From: Streptomyces sp. NBC_00483
GTDB lineage: Bacteria; Actinomycetota; Actinomycetes; Streptomycetales; Streptomycetaceae
Assembly: GCF_036013745.1 (NCBI RefSeq)
Contig: NZ_CP107880.1
Location: 8,556,001 to 8,620,000, forward strand
Reading direction: 5' to 3'
Length of the DNA: 64,000 nucleotides
Below the pieces are notes generated by a model. It saw only the letters and a list, made by a program, of their open reading frames with translations, was not told the origin of the DNA and did no database searches. The position numbers and the translations under genes were made by a program. Shown here piece by piece: positions 50,270 to 59,703 of the stretch (positions within the stretch are counted from its first letter, which is position 1; every line of letters starts with the position of its first letter).

Positions 50270-51823
50270 ATGAAGACGAAGTGGTTCGGAACGCTTCGTG
50301 GAGCAGGTTCCAGGTTGGCCGTCGCGGCGGTTGTCGCGTGTACCGCGCTGTCCGGGTGCGCGACCGGGCACCCTGCGGGAGGCTCCGCGGTCAAGGGCCA
50401 ACGGACACTGACCCTTGGTGTGTCGGGAGAGCCGCAGTCGTTCGACCCCGCCCTGCAGCAGAGCGGCGGCGACCAGCGATGGCGATGGCAGGCGACCTTC
50501 GACACGCTGCTGCGCTGCGACGCCGATGGCAACGTTGTCCCCAACGCGGCCCAGAGCTACAAGCTCAGCAAGGACGCGAAGACCCTCACCATGAAGCTCC
50601 GCAAGGGGATGACCTTCTCGGACGGCACACCGGTGAACGCCGCCGCCGCGAAGGCGACCATCGAGCACATGAAGAAGGGCGGCGGTTCCGACGCCGGCCG
50701 CGTCGCCGAGGTCACCGTCAAGACGCCGGACGCCCACACCGTCGTACTCAAGGCACCGCGCCCCACCGGCCAGTTGCCCACGTTCATGTGCCTGGCGCCC
50801 GGCGCCATCGCGGAGCCGAAGCAGATATCCAGCGGCTCCGTCGCCTCGGTTCCCGTCAGCTCAGGGCCGTACAAGCTCGACCCGGGCGGATCGACCTCGG
50901 GGTCCGTCTACCGGTTCGTCAAGCGCGACGACTACTGGAACGCCGACGCCTACGCGTATGACACCGTCGAGTTCGTCACCATGTCGGACTCCACCGCTCG
51001 GCTCAACGCGCTCATGTCCGGTGAGATCGACGGCGCCGTCATCGACCAGGACCAGGCGGCCGAGGCACGCAACACCGGCCTCCACGTCCTGTCGAATCCC
51101 GGCACTTGGACCGGCATGTACATCAACGACCGGGCCGGCAAGAAGATCCCCGCACTCGGCGACGTACGGGTGCGCCGCGCGATGAACATGGTCTTCGACC
51201 GGAAGGCCATCGCCGACCACATGTTCGGCGGCGAGGCCGCGCCCACCACCCAGATCTTCAACCCGGGCTCCACCGCGTTCGAGGCGAAACTCGACAAGGC
51301 CTACCCGTACGACATCGCGCGGGCGCGCCGACTCATGAAGGAAGCGGGTCACGCGGACGGCTTCACGATCGAGGTGCCGAGCGAGGCCGACGGCAGCGCC
51401 GTCTACAACCCCCTGGTGATCCAGCAGCTCGGGCTGCTGAACATCCGCGTCAAGGAGGTCCCGCTCACGGGGCCGACCGCGATCTCCGACATCCTCGGCG
51501 GCCGGTTCCCCGTCATGTACGCACGGATGAGCACGTCGGCGTCGTCGCTGTTCAGCATCGTCGAGGCGCTCGAGCCCGGCTCCATCTGGAACGTCATGCG
51601 GACCAAGGACCCGAAGCTGCAGAAGCTCCTCGAAGAGGCTCAGGTCGCGCGCGGCAAGCGCGGCGACGAGGTCTACCGGGAGATCAACGAATACGTCGTG
51701 GACCAGGCCTGGTTCGTGCCCTGGGTCGCGGAGAACACGTTCTTCGCGACGCGGGACGCCTCGATGGTGCCCGAGATGACCGACCCGTTCCGCTTCAACC
51801 CGTACCTGAGCGACTTCAAGTAA
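50270..51823 (+). CDS. ABC transporter substrate-binding lipoprotein (SBP family 5)
   Basis: A 517-aa extracellular binding protein. The signal peptide ends in a lipobox, VACTALSGC. The family 5 (peptide/nickel/oligosaccharide) body includes LGVSGEPQSFDPALQQSGGD, then DTLLRCDADGNVVPNAAQSY, LRKGMTFSDGTPVNA and VRRAMNMVFDRKAIADHMFG. Members of this family also carry oligosaccharides. Between two rhamnosidases it probably captures rhamnose-containing glycans or glycosides outside the cell. Start ATG 50270 follows GGGAGC. Confidence 0.92.
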   Translation: MKTKWFGTLRGAGSRLAVAAVVACTALSGCATGHPAGGSAVKGQRTLTLGVSGEPQSFDPALQQSGGDQRWRWQATFDTLLRCDADGNVVPNAAQSYKLSKDAKTLTMKLRKGMTFSDGTPVNAAAAKATIEHMKKGGGSDAGRVAEVTVKTPDAHTVVLKAPRPTGQLPTFMCLAPGAIAEPKQISSGSVASVPVSSGPYKLDPGGSTSGSVYRFVKRDDYWNADAYAYDTVEFVTMSDSTARLNALMSGEIDGAVIDQDQAAEARNTGLHVLSNPGTWTGMYINDRAGKKIPALGDVRVRRAMNMVFDRKAIADHMFGGEAAPTTQIFNPGSTAFEAKLDKAYPYDIARARRLMKEAGHADGFTIEVPSEADGSAVYNPLVIQQLGLLNIRVKEVPLTGPTAISDILGGRFPVMYARMSTSASSLFSIVEALEPGSIWNVMRTKDPKLQKLLEEAQVARGKRGDEVYREINEYVVDQAWFVPWVAENTFFATRDASMVPEMTDPFRFNPYLSDFK

Positions 51824-51868
51824 CCCCGGCCGCAAGGCTGTTGCCATCACGAGGAGGTGAGGCATCCC

Positions 51869-52810
51869 ATGATCGGTTACACCCTGCGCCGGCTCGCCTC
51901 GGCGCTCCTGCTCACCGTCGCGGTCACGTTCGTGACGTTCGTTCTGATCTTCAGCGACAGCAACGCCATCGCCCGCGCCACGCTGGGCAAGGCCGCCACC
52001 CAGGCGGCCGTGGACCAGAAGGCCGCGCAACTCGGCCTCGACCGTCCCGTCCTGGTCCAGTACCTCGACTGGGTGGGCGACGTCCTGCACGGCTCGCTCG
52101 GCGTCAGCTTCTTCACCGGGGAGTCGGTGACGTCGATGCTGACGACCCGGCTGCCCGTGACGCTCTCGCTCACCGCCGTGGTCGTCGTCCTGACGGCACT
52201 CGTCAGCGTGCTCGTCGGCACCCTGGCCGCCGTGCGCGGCGGCTGGCTCGACCGGACCCTGCAGATGTTCGCCGTGTCCGGCGCGGCCGTGCCCGCGTTC
52301 ATCGTCGCGATCTTCCTGGTGCTCCTGGTCGCGGTCGAATGGGGCTGGCTGCCCGCCACGGGGTACGTCCCCTTCGCCCGCGGCCCCGTGGAGTGGGCGA
52401 GGTCCCTCGCGCTGCCGGTGCTCGCCATCCTCGTCGGCTCGATCGGTGGCGCGGCACAGCAGTTCCGCGGCGCCGTCTCCGAGGTCCTCCAGCAGGACTT
52501 CGTCCGTACGCTGCGCTCGCGCGGCATCGGCGAGTTCGGCATCGTCTTCCGGCACGTGCTGCGCAGCGCGGCCGCCCCCGGCCTGACCATCCTCGGCCTG
52601 CAGACCATCGGCATGCTCGGCGGCGTCGTCCTCATCGAGCAGGTCTTCGCGCTGCCCGGCGTCGGCGACCTCGCGGTCGAGATGACGCTGCGCTCCGACA
52701 TCCCCGTCGTCATGGGGTGCGTCGTGTTCACCGTCCTCGTCGTCGTGGTCGTCAACCTCGTCGCGGACATCGTCGGCGCCTGGCTCAACCCGAAGGTGAG
52801 GCTCGGATGA
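51869..52810 (+). CDS. ABC transporter permease (DppB type)
   Basis: A 313-aa permease with six TM helices. It begins MIGYTLRRLASALLLTVAVT and has the EAA loop near FVRTLRSRGIGEFGIVFRHV. ATG 51869 is preferred, with GAGGAGGT about ten bases upstream. It forms the membrane channel together with the downstream permease domain. Its stop overlaps the next gene (ATGA). Confidence 0.93.
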   Translation: MIGYTLRRLASALLLTVAVTFVTFVLIFSDSNAIARATLGKAATQAAVDQKAAQLGLDRPVLVQYLDWVGDVLHGSLGVSFFTGESVTSMLTTRLPVTLSLTAVVVVLTALVSVLVGTLAAVRGGWLDRTLQMFAVSGAAVPAFIVAIFLVLLVAVEWGWLPATGYVPFARGPVEWARSLALPVLAILVGSIGGAAQQFRGAVSEVLQQDFVRTLRSRGIGEFGIVFRHVLRSAAAPGLTILGLQTIGMLGGVVLIEQVFALPGVGDLAVEMTLRSDIPVVMGCVVFTVLVVVVVNLVADIVGAWLNPKVRLG

Positions 52811-54585
52811 GCGCGGAACAGGTCGCCAGCCCCGTCGTCGACCGCGAGGCTCTCGCCGGCGGCACGGCTTCTGCCGGTGACGGCCGCGGCGGCGGGACCT
52901 CCATAGGGCGCCGCCTACTGCGCGACCCGCTGGCCGTCGCGGCCCTCGTGTACGTGACGCTCGTCGTGCTGGTCGGCATACTGGCGCCGCTGCTCGCCCC
53001 GAACGGGCCGAACCACGTCGACGTCAGCCAGGCCAACACCCCGCCGTTCGTAGGCGACTTCGTGCTCGGCGGCGACTCCTCGGGCCGCGACATCCTGTCC
53101 CGGCTGCTCTGGGCGACGCGCGGCACCCTGCTCTCCTGCGTCATCGTGCTGGCCGTCTCGACCGTCGTCGGCGTCGTCGGCGGCCTGCTCGCGGGCTACT
53201 TCCGGGGGCCCGCCGAGGCGATCGCCGGCTGGGTCGCCGACGCGGTCATGGCGCTGCCGGGCATCGTGCTGCTCATCGCCATGTACACCGTGATCGGCCC
53301 GTCAATCCCGATGGCCATGGCGGTGTTCGGCGTCCTCATCGCGCCCGCGAACTACCGGCTCGTACGGGCCGTCGTCGCCGAGGTGCGCGGCGAGCTCTAC
53401 ATCGACGCCGCGAAGGTCTCCGGCCTCTCCGACCTGCGGATCATCTTCCGGCACGTCCTGACCGCCGTACGGGCGCCGATCATCATCCAGTCCGGGTTCA
53501 TCCTCGCGGCCGGTATCGGCATCCAGGCGGGACTGGAGTTCCTCGGCCTCGGCGACCCGCGCGACCCCTCGTGGGGCGGCGTCCTCCAACAGGCCTTCTC
53601 CACGGTGTACTTGAACCGCGGCGCGGTCGTCGCGCCGGCCCTCGTCGTCAGCCTCACCATCCTCGCGTTCGTCCTGCTCGGTAACGCGTTGCGCGACGCG
53701 CTCCAGGGCTCCGGACGGAATCGGCCCGCGACCACCGAACGCCTCGCGGCGGCCCGCGCCGCCCACCCCGCGTCGTCCCACACCCCGGAGGCCGACGCCC
53801 TCGTGAGCGTACGAGGCCTCGCGCTCGGCTACCCCGACGGCGAGGGCGGCGTAAGCGAAGTGGTCGAGAGCGTGGACCTGTGCGTACACCGTGGCGAGAT
53901 CCACGGCCTGGTCGGCGAGTCCGGGTCGGGCAAGTCGCAGACGGCGTTCGCGATGCTCGGGCTGCTGCCCAAGGACGCGGTGGTGCTCGGCGGCGCGGTG
54001 TTGTTCGACGGCGCCGACCTGCTGGCCGACACCGCCGCGATGCGCCGGGCGCGCGGCACCCGCATCGCCTACGTGCCGCAGGAACCGATGAGCAACCTCG
54101 ACCCGACGATCACCATCGGCCGCCAGCTCACACTCGGCCTGCGGGCAGTGAAGCGCATGCCGAAGGCGCAGGCGCGCACCCACCTCCTCGGCATCCTCGG
54201 CCGGGTCGGGATCGCCGACCCGGAGGCGGTCTTCGCCATGTACCCGCACCAGATCTCGGGCGGCATGGCGCAGCGCGTCCTCATCACCGGCGCGCTGGCG
54301 GGCGACCCGGACCTCATCGTCGCCGACGAGCCGACGACGGCCCTCGACGTCACCGTGCAGGCCGACGTGCTCGCACTCCTTCGCGAACTGCGGGACGAGC
54401 GCGGGCTCGGGATGCTCCTGGTCACCCACGACCTCGGGGTCGTGGCCGACATCTGCGACACCGTGAGCGTCATGCGCGGCGGCACGATCGTCGAGCAACA
54501 AGAGGTCAGGTCGTTGTTCGCCGACCCCGAACACCACTACACACGCGAGCTGTTGTCGTCCGCGCTCGACCCCGAGGAGGCGTGA
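52807..54585 (+). CDS. Fused ABC permease (DppC) and ATPase (DppD)
   Basis: A 592-aa fusion. Residues about 30-300 are a DppC permease: LAALVYVTLVVLVGILAPLL, LGGDSSGRDILSRLLWATRG and an EAA loop ELYIDAAKVSGLSDLRIIFR. Residues about 330-592 are an ATPase: Walker A GLVGESGSGKSQTAFAMLGL, signature HQISGGMAQRVLI, Walker B DLIVADEPTTALDVTVQ, H-loop LLVTHDLG. The linker is about 35 residues. Translation is coupled on both sides. Such DppC-DppD fusions recur in actinobacteria. Confidence 0.93.
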   Translation: MSAEQVASPVVDREALAGGTASAGDGRGGGTSIGRRLLRDPLAVAALVYVTLVVLVGILAPLLAPNGPNHVDVSQANTPPFVGDFVLGGDSSGRDILSRLLWATRGTLLSCVIVLAVSTVVGVVGGLLAGYFRGPAEAIAGWVADAVMALPGIVLLIAMYTVIGPSIPMAMAVFGVLIAPANYRLVRAVVAEVRGELYIDAAKVSGLSDLRIIFRHVLTAVRAPIIIQSGFILAAGIGIQAGLEFLGLGDPRDPSWGGVLQQAFSTVYLNRGAVVAPALVVSLTILAFVLLGNALRDALQGSGRNRPATTERLAAARAAHPASSHTPEADALVSVRGLALGYPDGEGGVSEVVESVDLCVHRGEIHGLVGESGSGKSQTAFAMLGLLPKDAVVLGGAVLFDGADLLADTAAMRRARGTRIAYVPQEPMSNLDPTITIGRQLTLGLRAVKRMPKAQARTHLLGILGRVGIADPEAVFAMYPHQISGGMAQRVLITGALAGDPDLIVADEPTTALDVTVQADVLALLRELRDERGLGMLLVTHDLGVVADICDTVSVMRGGTIVEQQEVRSLFADPEHHYTRELLSSALDPEEA

Positions 54586-55424
54586 TGACGGACGCAACCC
54601 CGCTGCTGCGGGTGGAGAATCTCGTCGTCGAGTACCGGTCGGGGCGCCTGCGCTCGACGAAGCGGATCATCGACGACGTCAGCCTCGACATCGCACCGGG
54701 CGAAACGCTCGGCCTGGTCGGGGAATCCGGCTCGGGCAAGACGACGATCGGGCGCGCGGTCCTCGGGCTCGCCCCGGTCACGTCGGGCCGCATCCTGCTC
54801 GACGGCACGGACATCAGCGGCCTGCGCCGCCGCGAGCGGCGTGACCGTGCCCGCGACGTGCAGGCGATCTTCCAGGACCCGTACTCGTCGCTGAACCCGT
54901 CGATGTCGATCGCGGACATCCTCGCCGAGCCGATCCGCGAGGGGACCCCGGCCTCGCGACGGGGGCGGGTACGCGAACTCCTCGACGCCGTCGGTCTGCC
55001 CACGGACGCCGGGCGGCGGCGGGCGCGGGAGTTCTCCGGCGGCCAGCGCCAGCGCATCGCGATCGCGCGCGCCCTGGCACTGAGCCCGCGTCTCATCATC
55101 TGCGACGAACCGACCAGTGCCCTGGACATGAGCACCCAGACCCGCGTACTCGGCCTGCTCAAGGAGATCCAGCAACGCACCGACGTGTCCTACCTGTTCA
55201 TCAGCCACGACCTGGGCGTCGTACGCGAGATGAGCGACCGCACCGCGGTGCTGCTCGGCGGCCGCATCGTGGAACAGGGCACGGCCGAGCAGATCGCCCG
55301 GGACCCCCAACACCCGTACAGCCGAAGGCTGCAGATGGCCACACCCGTCGCCGACCCCGTACTGCAGGCACGGCGCCGCGAGGAACGCCTGGCGATGCTG
55401 CGCGAGCAGGCGGCCGCGGGCTGA
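54585..55424 (+). CDS. ABC transporter ATP-binding protein (DppF type)
   Basis: A 279-aa ATPase. Walker A GLVGESGSGKTTIGRAVLGL, Q-loop QAIFQDPYSSLNPSMSI, signature REFSGGQRQRIAIARAL, Walker B LIICDEPTSALDMSTQ, H-loop FISHDLGVVREMSD. The C-terminal oligopeptide-type extension is short. Its ATG overlaps the stop of the fusion gene. It pairs with the ATPase half of that protein to power the importer. Confidence 0.94.
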   Translation: MTDATPLLRVENLVVEYRSGRLRSTKRIIDDVSLDIAPGETLGLVGESGSGKTTIGRAVLGLAPVTSGRILLDGTDISGLRRRERRDRARDVQAIFQDPYSSLNPSMSIADILAEPIREGTPASRRGRVRELLDAVGLPTDAGRRRAREFSGGQRQRIAIARALALSPRLIICDEPTSALDMSTQTRVLGLLKEIQQRTDVSYLFISHDLGVVREMSDRTAVLLGGRIVEQGTAEQIARDPQHPYSRRLQMATPVADPVLQARRREERLAMLREQAAAG

Positions 55425-55459
55425 CCACAACCGCCACACCCCTGACGGAAGGACCCCTG

Positions 55460-58400
55460 GTGGACCAGGACTTGACCGACCTCTTCGACAACCCGCCGGC
55501 ACACAACGGCCCCGTCCCGCTGTGGTGGTGGAGCGGCGGCCCGGTCACGCGCGAGCGCGTGCGGTGGCAGCTGGAGCGCTTCGTCCAGGGTGCGATCCAC
55601 GACGTCGTCCTCATGAACCTCGCGCCGAAGGGACCGACGTACGGGGCACAACCCGACGACCCGCCGTGGTTCAGCGAGCGGTGGTGGGACCTCGTCACCT
55701 ACACATGCGACGTCGCCGACGAACTCGGCGTCCGCCTCTGGTTCTACGACCAGATCGGGTTCTCGGGGGCCAACGTCCAAGGCACCGTCGTGGCCACGCA
55801 CCCGGAGGCGGCGGGGCGGGTGCTGCGCACCGCCGTGACCGAAGTCGGCGAGGACGGCACGCTGCCGCTCGCCGAACGCGACCACGTCGTGGGCGTGTAC
55901 GGGGACCGCGCGGGGGACGGCTGGCAGCGGCTCGACGTGCGCGACAGCCGGGTGGACGCCGCCCCCGGCACCCGCATACGCGTCGTGACCTGGCGCGACA
56001 CCGCCTTCGACTACCTCGACCCGCACGCCTGCTCCCTGCTGCTCGACGCCGTGCACGGCGAGTTCGAGCGCCGCCTCGGCGACCGCCTCGGCAACGTCAT
56101 CACCGGCAGCTTCCAGGACGAGCTGCCCGCCATGCCCACGTGGTCGGCCCGGTTCGCGGCCGAGTTCCAGCGCCGCAGGGGTTACGACCTGCTCGATCAC
56201 CTGCCGTCGTTGTGGGAACGAGGGGGTGACGCCGACGACGCCGTACGAGCCGACTACCACCTCGTGCGCACCGAACTGGCCGAGGAGGCGTTCTTCCGGC
56301 CGCTCGGTGAGTGGCACGAACGGTGGGGCATGCTCGTCGGCGCCGACCAGACCAACCCGGCCCGCGCCGGCTGGCCCACCCAGAGCTCGCAGCTCTACGG
56401 CGACTACTTCACGACCCACCGGTGGATCAACGCCGTCGGCAGCGACCACGAGGGCGACGCCCGCGTCCACTCCTCCATGGCCGACCTGTACGGGCATCCG
56501 CGCGTGTGGATCGAGTCGTTCCACTCCAGCGGCTGGGGCGGCACGCTCGAGGACACCTGGGACTGGCTGCTCCCGTTCTTCCGCAGCGGCGCCGACCTGT
56601 ACAACCCGCACGCCGCCTACCTCGACACACGCGCCGGCTGGTTCGAATGGGCGCCGCCGGGAACCGACTTCAGGCAGCCGTACTACGCGGTCTACCCGAG
56701 CTTCGCCCGCGCGGTCGCGCGCACGTCGGCGCTGCTGACCTGGGGAGACCACGTCGTCGACGTCGGGGTGCTCTACCCCTCGACCACGGGGCACGCGGAA
56801 CTGGCACCGGACGAGCCGATCGACTACTTCGGCGAGGGACCCATCGGCGGCCCGCACGAACGGGCCGACCGCGCGCACATCACGTACCAGGCACTCACCG
56901 GCACGAACAACTGGTTCCGCCACACCCCGAGCCTGCTCGACCGCGCCGGGATCGACTTCGACGTCGTCGACGAGGACTCCCTGCACCGCGCGACGGCAGG
57001 CGACGGGCAGTTGCGGGTCGGGGCGCTCGGGTTCCGCACCGTGCTTCTCCCGTCGGTCACCCACCTGCGACCCGGGACGGCGGAGCAACTCGTCGCACTG
57101 CTCGACGCCGGGGGACAGGTCGTGGTCGTGGGCGCCGACCCGGTGACGGTGACCGGCCGCGACTCTTCCCCGGCGCTCGCCGCCCTCGTCGAACACCCCA
57201 AGCTGGTCCACGCAGACACACCGGAGCAGGCGGTCCGGCTGACCGCGGACGCCGGCACCCCGGCATGGGCGCCGCACGGGCTGCGCGCCCGCCGCCGCGG
57301 CGATGTCACCGCCGCGTTCGTCCCGGCCGCCGAGCCGAACGCGACCGCGTACCCGCTGCGCCAGGACCCGGACTCACTGCACTGGGACGAGATCGACTTC
57401 GACCCCGGCCGGTACGCGGCACGCACCCACGTGGACGTGGCGGGTCCGGTGGCCGAGGCGGAGGTGTGGAACCCGGCGACGGGCGAACGCCGGCCGGCGC
57501 CGATCGCTCCCTCGTCGGCGGGCAGCCGTATCGAGGTCGACCTTGCCGGGGCGCCCGCCGTCTTCGTCGTCTGGCGCGCCGGCGAGCGTCGGCCCGAGCA
57601 CCCGGCGCAGCCCGCCGCCGCGACACCCGCTCCTCCGGTCGTCGAAGAACCGCTCGACGACGGATGGACCCACGAACTCGTCCCCACCCTCGACAACACC
57701 TGGGGCGACATGGCGCTGCCCGCCGGCCCGGACGACGTACCACTCGAGGTGTGGCGGATGCGATGGCGCGACGGCGAGGCCGAACCGGTCGACGTCCGCG
57801 CCACGTTCGGCCAGCAGGTACTGGTGCACGGCCCGTCGGCCACGCCCCCCGGACCACTGGGCGAGCGAGACGCGGAGCGCGTACGCCAGGGTGCCGAACT
57901 CGCAGACCCTGACTGGCAGTTGCACCGTTTCTCGGCGTCCCGCGGACTCGACACCGACCACGGACACCGGTACGAGCCGAAGGGGTTCGTGCCCGAGGAA
58001 TTCCTGGTGCTGCCCGCGCCCGGCGAGGGCGAACACCTCTCCGTCCGTACGGTGTTGAGGGTGGAAGAGCCCGGGCCGTACCTCCTCACCGTCGCCGCAC
58101 CGGCGGCGAAGCAGGTGTGGTTCGACGGGGTGCCGTGCACGGCCGACGGCGACCGGTACGCCACGACGATGCCCGTACGGTTCTCCGGCCGAACCGCCGT
58201 ACTGGAGTACCGGGTGGGCGCCGGTGAACTGCCGGCCACGGTGCACGGGAACCACCCCGAGACCCTCGGGTCGTGGTTCATGCTCGAACGCCCCCAACAG
58301 CACGTGGAGCGGCCCGAGTTCATCGCCCCCGGCCAGGTGGCAGGCGGCGAGGGCGACGTACGAACCCGGTTCCGCACACCGTCCGACGCCGACGGCGTCA

Positions 58401-59440
58401 CCCTGGTCACCGGCTCCACTGCCGCGCTGCGCATCGAGCTCGACTCGGTGCCCGTCGCCCGCCAGGAGAAGGTGCAGTACTACGAGAACGACGCGGGCGA
58501 CCGGCCCATGTTCTTCACCCACCACCTCGGCCCGCTGCCGGCCGGGGAACACGAGTTGCGGGTCGTCGCGGAGACCGCCGACCCCGAGCACGCGGTGTCC
58601 GTCGACGCCCTCGTGCACGGGAAGGGCCTCCGGCAGACCGTGGTCAGCGGCCCGGAGTGGACCAGCGGCGCGGATGGGCCGCCGGCCCGCGTGAAACGGG
58701 GCCTCGGCGCCGGACTCACCCACACGCACACGGCGCGCCGCCCGCACCCGCTGCCCGATGCCGCCTGGCTGACCGGGCGGCCGCAGGTCGGGGAGCCCGC
58801 GGTCCGCTTCTCGGCCGCCCGCTCCGCGGCCCCGCGCCTCCAGGAGTTCGAGGTCCTGCTGCCTGCGGGCGCGGTCGAGGCATCGCTCCCGGTGCCGGTC
58901 GAGAGCGCCGAGCTCGCCGGTGCCGCCGTGTCCGTCGAAGCCGGGCGCCTCACGCTGGACCGCCCCTTGGACCGCCCGGCCACGCTGATCGTGCGCACCG
59001 CCCCTCGCGCGTTCGACGTCGGCGGGGCGGCGTGGGACGGCCCGCTCGTGGTGCGCACGGAGTCCTTCGTGGGCCCGTTCGAGGACTGGCGGGACGCCGG
59101 ACTCGGCGCCTGGAGCGGCGCCGTGCGCTCCACGCGGTCGATCCACGTGGCCGAGAGGGAGCGCGTCCGCCTCGACCTGGGCCGTGTCCGCGGTGCCGTC
59201 GTGATCGCGGTCGACGACAACGCGGTGGGCGAACTCTTCTGCAGCCCCTTCGCCCTGGATCTGGGTGAACTCGCCCCCGGAGAACACCGGTTGACGGTCA
59301 CCGTGTACGGCACGCTCGCGCCACGCCTCGACTCGATCAGCCCGACCCACTTCCTGCGACCGTCTCAACTCCACACCGGTGTACGTGGCCCGGTCCGACT
59401 CACCCGCCGAAGCGTGGGCGGTGATGCCCACGTGACGTGA
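55460..59440 (+). CDS. GH106-type alpha-L-rhamnosidase, very large cytoplasmic glycosidase
   Basis: A 1326-aa protein from GTG 55460 (GGAAGGA upstream). N-terminal GH106 features: VPLWWWSGGPVTRERVRWQL, then HDVVLMNLAPKGPTYGAQPD and VRLWFYDQIGFSGANVQGTV. The catalytic barrel includes NVITGSFQDELPAMPTWSAR and WIESFHSSGWGGTLEDTWDW, with acidic residues. C-terminal beta-sandwich domains follow. There is no signal peptide or anchor. It is last in the operon, immediately after the importer ATPase. GH106 enzymes remove alpha-L-rhamnose from complex pectin such as RG-II and from glycosides; together with the GH78 enzyme, two linkage types are probably handled. Confidence 0.85.
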   Translation: MDQDLTDLFDNPPAHNGPVPLWWWSGGPVTRERVRWQLERFVQGAIHDVVLMNLAPKGPTYGAQPDDPPWFSERWWDLVTYTCDVADELGVRLWFYDQIGFSGANVQGTVVATHPEAAGRVLRTAVTEVGEDGTLPLAERDHVVGVYGDRAGDGWQRLDVRDSRVDAAPGTRIRVVTWRDTAFDYLDPHACSLLLDAVHGEFERRLGDRLGNVITGSFQDELPAMPTWSARFAAEFQRRRGYDLLDHLPSLWERGGDADDAVRADYHLVRTELAEEAFFRPLGEWHERWGMLVGADQTNPARAGWPTQSSQLYGDYFTTHRWINAVGSDHEGDARVHSSMADLYGHPRVWIESFHSSGWGGTLEDTWDWLLPFFRSGADLYNPHAAYLDTRAGWFEWAPPGTDFRQPYYAVYPSFARAVARTSALLTWGDHVVDVGVLYPSTTGHAELAPDEPIDYFGEGPIGGPHERADRAHITYQALTGTNNWFRHTPSLLDRAGIDFDVVDEDSLHRATAGDGQLRVGALGFRTVLLPSVTHLRPGTAEQLVALLDAGGQVVVVGADPVTVTGRDSSPALAALVEHPKLVHADTPEQAVRLTADAGTPAWAPHGLRARRRGDVTAAFVPAAEPNATAYPLRQDPDSLHWDEIDFDPGRYAARTHVDVAGPVAEAEVWNPATGERRPAPIAPSSAGSRIEVDLAGAPAVFVVWRAGERRPEHPAQPAAATPAPPVVEEPLDDGWTHELVPTLDNTWGDMALPAGPDDVPLEVWRMRWRDGEAEPVDVRATFGQQVLVHGPSATPPGPLGERDAERVRQGAELADPDWQLHRFSASRGLDTDHGHRYEPKGFVPEEFLVLPAPGEGEHLSVRTVLRVEEPGPYLLTVAAPAAKQVWFDGVPCTADGDRYATTMPVRFSGRTAVLEYRVGAGELPATVHGNHPETLGSWFMLERPQQHVERPEFIAPGQVAGGEGDVRTRFRTPSDADGVTLVTGSTAALRIELDSVPVARQEKVQYYENDAGDRPMFFTHHLGPLPAGEHELRVVAETADPEHAVSVDALVHGKGLRQTVVSGPEWTSGADGPPARVKRGLGAGLTHTHTARRPHPLPDAAWLTGRPQVGEPAVRFSAARSAAPRLQEFEVLLPAGAVEASLPVPVESAELAGAAVSVEAGRLTLDRPLDRPATLIVRTAPRAFDVGGAAWDGPLVVRTESFVGPFEDWRDAGLGAWSGAVRSTRSIHVAERERVRLDLGRVRGAVVIAVDDNAVGELFCSPFALDLGELAPGEHRLTVTVYGTLAPRLDSISPTHFLRPSQLHTGVRGPVRLTRRSVGGDAHVT

Positions 59441-59449
59441 TGCCGCGCA

Positions 59450-59470
59450 CGGCGGCGGGGCGCGCCGCCG
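59450..59470. terminator. Terminator hairpin after sugar locus 2
   Basis: Perfect arms CGGCGGCG (59450-59457) and CGCCGCCG (59463-59470) with a 5-nt loop, 10 bp after the glycosidase stop. It marks the end of the operon. Confidence 0.7.
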
Positions 59471-59703
59471 CGGGAGCGGTCGTCCGGAACGGTGTGAGCA
59501 ACACTCGGTGAGGCTTCCCCAGCCGGTCTGTGGCGCTGTAGCGCCCAGGCCACAGACCCGGCACACCGTCCCGCGGTCCCCCATCACGGGAGAGCCACCG
59601 GGCGACATGTGCCCCGGAGCCTCGCCAAGGCCATGGGCGAGAACTGGCCACGCCTGAGGGCGGCCCGAATTCTCACTCCGGACGACTGGAAGAATGCCCG
59701 GCT

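Noticed and set aside
51106..52806. N-terminal extension of the permease-ATPase frame back to 51106
   Set aside because: It runs out of frame through the binding protein and first permease; ATG 52807 with ATGA coupling is the real start.
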